64,000 nt of DNA from positions 62,001 through 126,000 of the forward strand of contig CAYUIT010000002.1 of the NCBI GenBank assembly GCA_964444835.1. Direction: 5' to 3'. The notes below the pieces were generated by a model. It had not been told where the DNA came from, searched no databases, and was given only the letters and a program-made list of their open reading frames with translations. Positions 58,169 through 64,000 of this stretch are shown here, one piece after another. Source of the stretch: CADEED01 sp964444835. GTDB taxonomy: Bacteria > Pseudomonadota > Gammaproteobacteria > Steroidobacterales > Steroidobacteraceae. The position numbers and the translations under genes were made by a program. Position 1 is the first letter of the stretch, and each line of letters opens with the position of its first letter.

Positions 58169-61021
58169 ATGTACTCCATCCATCATCACGATCTTGGAAC
58201 GCCCGCTGCAAATAGCGAGCGCGATGTCACGTTCATGCTGGACGGTCGGGAAGTGACCGTGCCCGCCGGGACATCGATCATGCGCGCCGCAGCCATCGCG
58301 GGCACCGCGATTCCCAAATTGTGCGCCACCGATACGCTCAAGGCGTTTGGCTCGTGCCGTCTGTGCTTGGTCGAAATCGAGGGACGCAAAGGCACACCGG
58401 CTTCCTGCACGACAGAGGTCGAGCCTGGGATGAAAGTCCGCACGCAGAGCGATACGCTCGCGCGCCTGCGACGCACCGTGGTCGATCTCTATGTGTCCGA
58501 GCATCCGCTCGACTGCGATCAATGCCCCGCGAACGGCCACTGCGAACTGCAATCGGTGGCGGCCGAGGTCGGCGTCACCACGTCGCGCTTCACGCCGGAC
58601 ACTGCGCGACACGAACTCCCGCTCGACGACAGCAACCCCTATTTCAACTTCGACCCGAACCTGTGCATCGTCTGCTCACGTTGCGTCCGTGCCTGCGATG
58701 AGACGCAGGGGACGTTGGCATTGACGATCCAAGATCGCGGCTTGCACTCGAGCGTGGCGGCGAGCCAAAACGAAGCATTCTTGGAGTCCGAATGCGTCAG
58801 TTGCGGCGCCTGTGTCGAGGCATGCCCCACCGCGGCCTTGAGTGAGAAGTCGTTAGTGCACGCGCTCACCCCACCGCGGCCGGCTGAGCGCGCCGTCACG
58901 ACAACCTGCGGCTATTGCGGTGTCGGCTGCTCTCTGAACGCAGAAATGCGCGGCGACGAACTCGTGCGCATGGTGCCGAATCGAGCCGGTAAGGCAAATC
59001 AAGGCCATGCGTGCGTCAAAGGGCGCTTCGCGTACGGCTACGCGACGCATCGCGATCGCGTGCGCACTCCCCTCGTGCGCGCCAAGATCACCGATCCGTG
59101 GCGTGAGGTCACCTGGGACGAGGCGATCGCGCACGCGGCGCGCGAGCTGCGGCGCATTCAAGCCAACTACGGGCGCGACGCCGTCGGCGGGATCACCTCG
59201 TCACGGTGCACGAACGAAGAGACGTTCCTCGTCCAGAAGCTCGTGCGTGCGGCGCTCGGCACTAACAACGTCGACACGTGTGCGCGCGTGTGCCACTCCC
59301 CGACCGGCTACGGCCTCAAGCACACCTTGGGCGAGTCGGCCGGCACGCAAGAGTTCCGTTCGGTGATGCAGGCCGATGTGGTCGTGGTCATCGGTGCCAA
59401 CCCCACCGACGGCCATCCCGTGTTCGCCTCGCAATTGAAGCGCCGCTTGCGCCAAGGCGCGCAGCTTATTGTCATCGACCCGCGCGCGATCGATCTCGTG
59501 CGCTCGCCCCACATCGAGGCAGCGCATCACTTGCAGCTGCGCCCAGGCACCAACGTCGCGATCATCAATGCAATGGCGCATGTCGTCGTAACCGAGGGGC
59601 TAGCGCGCGAGGACTTCGTACGCGAGCGTTGCGAGTGGCCATCGTGGCAAGCGTGGCGGGAGTTCGTGGCCGATCCGAGCCGCTCACCCGAAGCCCTCGA
59701 AGCCATCACGGGCGTGCCTGCAGCGCAGGTGCGTGCTGCTGCGCGGCTCTATGCTCGCGGCCCTAACAGCGCCATCTACTATGGGCTCGGCGTCACCGAG
59801 CATAGCCAGGGCACCACCATGGTCATGGGCATCGCCAATTTGGCGATGGCCACGGGCAATTTGGGGCGCGAAGGCGTCGGTGTGAACCCCTTACGTGGCC
59901 AGAACAATGTTCAAGGCTCGTGTGACATGGGATCGTTCCCGCACGAGTTCTCAGGGTATCGGCATGTCTCCGACACCGCGACGCGGCAGTTGTTCGAGTC
60001 CGCTTGGGGCGCACCGCTCGCAAACGAGCCCGGGCTGCGCATTCCTAACATGTTCGAAGCTGCGCTCGACGGCTCGTTCCGCGCGCTCTACATTCAGGGC
60101 GAAGACTTGGTGCAGTCCGATCCAAACACCTCGCATGTTACGGCTGCACTCGAGGCGATGGAGTGCGTCATCGTGCAGGACTTGTTTCTGAACGAAACGG
60201 CGCGCTACGCCCACGTGTTCCTGCCTGGCAGTTCCTTCCTCGAGAAGGATGGGACCTTCACCAATGCTGAGCGTCGAATCTCGCGCGTACGAAAAGTGAT
60301 GGCGCCGTTGGCGGGACTCGCGGATTGGGAGATCACCCTGCGACTCGCGCAAGCGCTTGGCTACGAGATGGACTACCAGCATCCGTCCGAGATCATGGCC
60401 GAGATTGCGCGGCTCACGCCGACATTCCGCGGCGTCACTTACGAGAAGCTTGATCACCTGGGTAGCATCCAATGGCCGTGCAATGAAGCGGCCCCGGACG
60501 GCACGCCGACAATGCACGTCGGGCAGTTCGTCCGCGGTCAAGGCAAGTTCTATCTCACTGAGTATGTGCCCACCAGCGAGCGCAGCACCGATCGCTACCC
60601 GCTGCTGCTAACAACAGGCCGCGTCCTGTCGCAATACAACGTAGGCGCGCAGACGCGCCGCACGGCGAACGTCACTTGGCACCACGAGGATCGTCTCGAA
60701 ATACATCCCGACGATGCCGAAACGCGCGGCATCGTCGACGGCGACTGGGTGGGAATCGCAAGCCGCGCCGGCGAAACCGTGCTGCGCGCGACGCTGACGA
60801 CGCGCGTTACGCGCGGCATCGTATACACGACATTCCACTTCCCAGAATCGGGCGCCAACCTCGTAACGACCGAGAATTCCGACTGGGCGACGAATTGTCC
60901 TGAATACAAAGTGACGGCCGTGCAAGTTGTGAAGGTGGCACGCCCCGACGATTGGCGGACTCGCAATGCGCAGCGACGCGCGCAGCGCAAGCAGGAAGCT
61001 GTAGCGACGCCTGAAACATGA
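58169..61021 (+). CDS. fdsA: NAD-dependent formate dehydrogenase alpha subunit (molybdenum)
   Basis: A 950-residue molybdopterin enzyme. The N-terminal [2Fe-2S] domain has KAFGSCRLCLVEIEGRKG. HPLDCDQCPANGHCEL and the CIVCSRCVRAC/CVSCGACVEACP ferredoxin pair follow, then TTCGYCGVGCSLNAE. The molybdenum ligand is the cysteine of CARVCHSPTGYGLKHTLG, with cysteine in place of selenocysteine. EHSQGTTMVMGIANLAMATGNLG and NNVQGSCDMGSFP are conserved FdsA blocks. It oxidises formate to CO2. It starts 12 bp after fdsB and overlaps fdsD. Confidence 0.95.
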   Translation: MYSIHHHDLGTPAANSERDVTFMLDGREVTVPAGTSIMRAAAIAGTAIPKLCATDTLKAFGSCRLCLVEIEGRKGTPASCTTEVEPGMKVRTQSDTLARLRRTVVDLYVSEHPLDCDQCPANGHCELQSVAAEVGVTTSRFTPDTARHELPLDDSNPYFNFDPNLCIVCSRCVRACDETQGTLALTIQDRGLHSSVAASQNEAFLESECVSCGACVEACPTAALSEKSLVHALTPPRPAERAVTTTCGYCGVGCSLNAEMRGDELVRMVPNRAGKANQGHACVKGRFAYGYATHRDRVRTPLVRAKITDPWREVTWDEAIAHAARELRRIQANYGRDAVGGITSSRCTNEETFLVQKLVRAALGTNNVDTCARVCHSPTGYGLKHTLGESAGTQEFRSVMQADVVVVIGANPTDGHPVFASQLKRRLRQGAQLIVIDPRAIDLVRSPHIEAAHHLQLRPGTNVAIINAMAHVVVTEGLAREDFVRERCEWPSWQAWREFVADPSRSPEALEAITGVPAAQVRAAARLYARGPNSAIYYGLGVTEHSQGTTMVMGIANLAMATGNLGREGVGVNPLRGQNNVQGSCDMGSFPHEFSGYRHVSDTATRQLFESAWGAPLANEPGLRIPNMFEAALDGSFRALYIQGEDLVQSDPNTSHVTAALEAMECVIVQDLFLNETARYAHVFLPGSSFLEKDGTFTNAERRISRVRKVMAPLAGLADWEITLRLAQALGYEMDYQHPSEIMAEIARLTPTFRGVTYEKLDHLGSIQWPCNEAAPDGTPTMHVGQFVRGQGKFYLTEYVPTSERSTDRYPLLLTTGRVLSQYNVGAQTRRTANVTWHHEDRLEIHPDDAETRGIVDGDWVGIASRAGETVLRATLTTRVTRGIVYTTFHFPESGANLVTTENSDWATNCPEYKVTAVQVVKVARPDDWRTRNAQRRAQRKQEAVATPET

Positions 61022-61227
61022 ATATCGAGCGCCTCGTGACGATGGCGAACGAAATCGCGGCGTTCTTCGCCTCTGAGAAAGACAAGGAACAGGCTGCGGA
61101 GCTCATGGCCACGCATCTGCGCCGCTACTGGGAGCCGCGCATGCGCAAGGCCATCATCGCGCACGAACACGCAGGGGGTAGCGGACTCACTGCATTGGCG
61201 CGACGCGCGGTCGCGAAGCTGGCCTGA
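61018..61227 (+). CDS. fdsD: formate dehydrogenase delta subunit
   Basis: A 69-residue protein: MNIERLVTMANEIAAFFASE, then KEQAAELMATHLRRYWEPRMRKAII. The RYWEPRMR segment is the FdsD hallmark. FdsD helps assemble or stabilise the formate dehydrogenase complex. The ATG overlaps the fdsA stop (ATGA). Confidence 0.9.
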   Translation: MNIERLVTMANEIAAFFASEKDKEQAAELMATHLRRYWEPRMRKAIIAHEHAGGSGLTALARRAVAKLA

Positions 61228-61231
61228 ACGC

Positions 61232-62059
61232 ATGAAGAATACCGGCCGCAAGTCCGTGCGCGTGACACGCTTCGCCGGCGGCGCCACCCGCGAGGCGGAT
61301 GACGAGCTCGCCATTGAGGAACCCCTCGAAATTCGCCTGCGCACGGACGGCGAACCCGCACCCGGGGTCCCTGTCACGGTGACGATGCGAACACCGGGAC
61401 AAGATGAGGACCTTGCGATTGGCTTTTTGCTGGGCGAAGGATTGATTCGCTCGATGGCCGACGTCGCGCAGGTAGGGCCTTGCGGCACCACCCAGCAGGT
61501 GGTGTCCGTGCAATTGGCGGCTGGCGTACGCGACCCGCGACCGGACCTGCGCCGCAATTTCTATACGACTTCCTCGTGTGGCGTGTGCGGAAAATCGTCG
61601 ATCGATGCGGTGCGAGCGCTGGTACCGGAGCGCAGCGTCGCGGATACCTTACGATTCGATGCGGCCGTTTTGCGAGCATGGCCGCGCACGTTGTTAGCCC
61701 AACAGACACTGTTTTCCACGACTGGCGGCTTGCATGCCGCAGCGCTCATGAGCTCAACGGGCGCGTTGTTAGCGATCCGCGAGGACGTGGGCCGGCACAA
61801 TGCCACCGACAAACTGCTCGGCGCCGAGCTGCGCTCGGGCAGCACGCGGACGCGTGAGGCCGCCCTGTTGCTGAGTGGCCGCGCCAGCTTCGAACTCGTG
61901 CAAAAAGCGGCCGTGGCTGGAATCGAATGCATCGCCGCGATTGGCGCACCCTCCAGCCTCGCCGTGGAACTCGCACAGTCGCTCAATGTGACGCTCGTCG
62001 GCTTCCTGCGGGACGCGGGGTTCAATGTCTACAGCGGCGCGCATCGCATCCACCGCTAG
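61232..62059 (+). CDS. fdhD: formate dehydrogenase accessory sulfurtransferase
   Basis: A 275-residue FdhD/FdsC-type protein: PVTVTMRTPGQDEDLAIGFLLGEGLI, TTSSCGVCGKSSIDAVRAL (the CxxC sulfur-transfer motif near residues 115-118), TGGLHAAALMS and REDVGRHNATDKLLGAEL, and SGRASFELVQKAA. It passes sulfur from cysteine desulfurase to the molybdenum cofactor so that FdsA is active. It lies 4 bp after fdsD and closes the operon. The order here is G-B-A-D-C rather than the common G-B-A-C-D. Confidence 0.93.
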   Translation: MKNTGRKSVRVTRFAGGATREADDELAIEEPLEIRLRTDGEPAPGVPVTVTMRTPGQDEDLAIGFLLGEGLIRSMADVAQVGPCGTTQQVVSVQLAAGVRDPRPDLRRNFYTTSSCGVCGKSSIDAVRALVPERSVADTLRFDAAVLRAWPRTLLAQQTLFSTTGGLHAAALMSSTGALLAIREDVGRHNATDKLLGAELRSGSTRTREAALLLSGRASFELVQKAAVAGIECIAAIGAPSSLAVELAQSLNVTLVGFLRDAGFNVYSGAHRIHR

Positions 62060-62076
62060 CGCCTGCCCACGCGCGC

Positions 62077-62991
62077 TCATGACGCGCGCTTCGGCGCAAA
62101 CAATTCGTAGATCAGTTGACGCAACCAACGATTGCGCGCGTCGTCGTGCTGCCGCCGGTGCCAGAACTGACGCAGCTCGATAGTAGGCGGTTCGAATGGC
62201 AGACCCACGACTCGTAACTGGCTCGAGTCCTTCGCGAGGTAGCGCGCGAGTGTATGCGGCACCGTGACGACGAGGTCGGACTGCGCCACGATCAAAGCGA
62301 CGCTGGCAAAGTGCGGTGTCGTGAGCACGATCTTGCGCTCCACGCGCCGGCGGGCGAGGAATTGTTCCATCACCTCCTCGCTGCGACTCTCCACCCGCAC
62401 TACCGCATGCTCGAGGCGCACAAACTGCGCAAGGCTCAAACGCTCCGCACGCACCGGATGCTTCGCGCGAATCAAGCACGCAAAGCTATCGTGGAATAGC
62501 ACTTGCTGCAGAAATGCCGGGCCACGTAGATCGGGAAAGTAGCCGAGCGCGAGATCGATCTCACCGGCAGCGAGCCCGCTTGCAACCTCCTCCGCTCGCA
62601 TGGTTACGGACCGCAGCGTCGCGTTCGGCATCCGCTCGCGCAGCGCGCGCAGAATCTGCGGCAGCATGACGATTTCGCCGACATCGGACAGAGCCAAGGT
62701 GACGGGTTGCGAACTCGATTCGGGGTCGAACGGTGGCGCAGTGACGATCTCGGCGTTGACGATGCGCAAGACAGCACGCGCCGCCGCCGCGGCCACCGTT
62801 GCACGTGGTGTCGGTTGCATCGCGTTGCCACCACGCACGAATAACGCATCGTCAAAATGACGCCGCAGCTTGCCAAGGGCTGCGCTCACGGCCGGCTGGC
62901 TGCGCTGCAAGAAGTCGGCGGCGCGGCTGACGTTGCGGGTGTCGTCCAGCGCCACCAAGACGCGCAGCAAGTTGAGATCGAGTTCTGCCAT
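62077..62991 (-). CDS. LysR-family transcriptional regulator
   Basis: A 304-residue LysR regulator: DLNLLRVLVALDDTRNVSRAADFLQRSQPAVSAALGKLRRHFDDALFVRGGNAMQPTPRA is the winged helix, followed by a periplasmic-binding-type effector domain (GEIVMLPQILRALRERMPN). The RxGxxMxPTPRA end of the DNA domain points to the NodD/NahR/LinR branch, which often senses aromatics. It is divergent from the partial metF-like gene over a gap with an inverted repeat and converges on fdhD. It probably controls that neighbour, possibly also itself. Confidence 0.87.
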   Translation of the reverse strand: MAELDLNLLRVLVALDDTRNVSRAADFLQRSQPAVSAALGKLRRHFDDALFVRGGNAMQPTPRATVAAAAARAVLRIVNAEIVTAPPFDPESSSQPVTLALSDVGEIVMLPQILRALRERMPNATLRSVTMRAEEVASGLAAGEIDLALGYFPDLRGPAFLQQVLFHDSFACLIRAKHPVRAERLSLAQFVRLEHAVVRVESRSEEVMEQFLARRRVERKIVLTTPHFASVALIVAQSDLVVTVPHTLARYLAKDSSQLRVVGLPFEPPTIELRQFWHRRQHDDARNRWLRQLIYELFAPKRAS

Positions 62992-62992
62992 A

Positions 62993-63012
62993 TATTATTC
63001 GTTTTGATAATA
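62993..63012. promoter_or_regulatory. inverted repeat in the lysR/metF-like intergenic region
   Basis: TATTAT (62993-62998) and ATAATA (63007-63012) form a perfect inverted repeat with an 8-bp spacer in AT-rich sequence, right at the lysR start. The spacing is compatible with a T-N11-A LysR box. The rest of the 101-bp gap shows nothing recognised. Confidence 0.45.
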
Positions 63013-63092
63013 CTGCTTATTTGTATTATGCGATTGCCCGATGATGGGCGCTAGCGCAGAGTAACTGGCGCCGCCGCGCACTCACCTAGCCG

Positions 63093-64000
63093 ATGTCTGC
63101 TGCCATGGCCTCCACGCTCTGCTATCCAGTCGCCGATGCCCGTACCGACTCTCTGTTGGTGGCTGCGATCGCGCGGCTGTTGCGTGAGGCCTCCATCGAG
63201 ATCAACGCGGCCGATGTCCACGCGTTAGTGCCTAGCCGCGAATTGTTAGCGCCAGCGACTCGCCACTATGTTAGTCATCTCCCGCGGCAAACTTGGGCGG
63301 CAACGATCGCAACCTGTCGTGCGGTGAGCCAAGCCGGCTTCGTGGCAATCCCACACTTGCCGGTACGGCGCCTGCAATCGGCTGCCGAGCTCGACGACAT
63401 CCTCGCGCGCCTCGTCGGCGAGGCCGGCGTGCACGAAGTGTTTCTCATGGCTGGCGACTACCCACACGCGACGGGTCCATTTGTGGCAACGACCGATGTG
63501 CTCTCGCGCGGCTATCTCGAGAAGCACGGTTGTAAGGCAGTGACACTCGCCGGCCATCCTGAGGGACACCCGAGCGTGGCGCACGAGTGCATTCGTCGCG
63601 CCGAGATCGACAAGACTTGCGATGCGGCGCGACGCGGCCTCGGCGCGACGGTGCTCGCACAGTTTCTGTTCGACGCGCAACCGTTCCTGACTTGGGCGCG
63701 CGAGCTGCGCAACGATGGCGTCGGTGCACGGCTCGTGTGCGGCATCTCGGGGCCTGCGAACGTGGCGACCTTGTGGCGCTTGGCAGTTCGCTGTGGTGTT
63801 GGTCCGTCGCTGCGCAAACTCGGTGCCTACCCGACAGCATTGCCCCGACTACTGCGCGAACACGATCCCCGACCCATCATTCGCGCACTCGCCAGTGCCC
63901 AGCTCGCGCAGCCAGACAGCGTATCCGGGATCCATTGCTTCGTTTTCGGCGGCTACTTGCGCACAGCGCGCTGGCTCACCGCCCTGCAACGTGCACCGCT
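63093..64000 (+). CDS. divergent methylenetetrahydrofolate reductase-like protein, 3' end outside window
   Basis: The frame starting at the ATG at 63093 is open to the right edge, giving at least 302 residues and no stop. It reads MSAAMASTLCYPVADARTDS, then FVAIPHLPVRRLQSAAELDDIL, EVFLMAGDYPHATGPF, TLAGHPEGHPSVAHE, TVLAQFLFDAQPFLTWAREL, CGISGPANVATLWRLAVRCGVG and IHCFVFGGYLRTARWLTAL. These blocks line up with the metF at 50323 (VPHISARRL, VFVVAGDLAEPAGP, VAGYPEGHP, VMTQFGFDARPTLDWL, IGVAGPASLKTL), so it is a MetF paralogue. The N-terminus is longer and has lost the FSLEIT/FEF-like opening, so catalysis may differ. It is divergent from a LysR gene. Confidence 0.85.
   Translation, partial: MSAAMASTLCYPVADARTDSLLVAAIARLLREASIEINAADVHALVPSRELLAPATRHYVSHLPRQTWAATIATCRAVSQAGFVAIPHLPVRRLQSAAELDDILARLVGEAGVHEVFLMAGDYPHATGPFVATTDVLSRGYLEKHGCKAVTLAGHPEGHPSVAHECIRRAEIDKTCDAARRGLGATVLAQFLFDAQPFLTWARELRNDGVGARLVCGISGPANVATLWRLAVRCGVGPSLRKLGAYPTALPRLLREHDPRPIIRALASAQLAQPDSVSGIHCFVFGGYLRTARWLTALQRAP

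Noticed and set aside
58169..61021. Selenocysteine-type formate dehydrogenase
   Set aside because: The catalytic position in CARVCHSPTG is a cysteine codon and no in-frame TGA is present.
1..64000. Mobile elements, CRISPR arrays, tRNA or rRNA genes
   Set aside because: No transposase, integrase, regularly spaced direct repeats or RNA-gene signatures were seen; gaps between genes are all short.

Overview
The window is GC-rich proteobacterial DNA with short gaps, many ATGA/TAATG/GTGA stop-start overlaps, purine-rich ribosome binding sites (often AGGGGG), TonB-dependent receptors and Tat/lipoprotein signals. No rRNA, tRNA, CRISPR array, insertion sequence or phage gene was seen. Gene content resembles the lignin-aromatic specialists Sphingobium SYK-6 and Novosphingobium, but the sequence alone does not separate a sphingomonad from a gammaproteobacterium with the same pathways. 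The longest gene-free stretch is about 157 bp (54696-54852). Nothing over 300 bp is empty.

Nearly the whole window reads as one catabolic island for lignin-derived dimers and monomers. Left part (1-12.4 kb): the end of an aldehyde dehydrogenase, an alpha/beta hydrolase, a TonB receptor followed by a Tat protein, a vanillyl-alcohol-oxidase-type flavoprotein and a cytochrome c. Then come five NTF2/SnoaL-like proteins, a CmcJ-like protein, a lignostilbene dioxygenase and a DUF3237 protein, which suggests beta-1/stilbene chemistry. From 12.4 to 17.8 kb lies a minus-strand operon of MFS transporter, aldehyde dehydrogenase, LigW (5-carboxyvanillate decarboxylase) and a second MFS transporter. From 18 to 27.7 kb, two LigD-like C-alpha dehydrogenases face an eight-gene operon: purU, two LigF-like GSTs, PQQ dehydrogenase, Nu-class GST, Rieske oxygenase, SDR and LigF. 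This is a beta-O-4 ether-cleavage set.

From 27.8 to 41.7 kb: a MarR regulator, an aldehyde dehydrogenase, an SDR, an unknown protein with a lipoprotein PQQ dehydrogenase, a MetE-like methyltransferase divergent from a DesA-type O-demethylase, and NTF2, DUF3237 and esterase genes. A second lignostilbene dioxygenase operon follows. From 41.8 to 46.5 kb: a MarR regulator divergent from feruloyl-CoA hydratase-lyase and synthetase, then an MFS/MarR pair. From 46.5 to 54.7 kb: a serine hydrolase, a TonB receptor, metF, ligM, an MDR reductase and an amidohydrolase. From 54.8 to 62 kb: ligAB (protocatechuate 4,5-dioxygenase), then an fds NAD-formate dehydrogenase operon. A LysR gene and a second, partial metF-like gene end the window.

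The logic is coherent. Dimers are oxidised and cleaved to vanillin/vanillate/syringate-type monomers. Ferulate is shortened by the CoA pathway. LigM and DesA pass methyl groups to tetrahydrofolate, MetF and PurU turn the one-carbon unit into formate, the formate dehydrogenase recovers NADH, and LigAB opens the ring. Two recurrent palindromes in the gaps, a 19-bp TTGTA-N9-TACAA type and a 12-bp TAACAAATGTTA type, suggest two regulons tying these scattered operons together.
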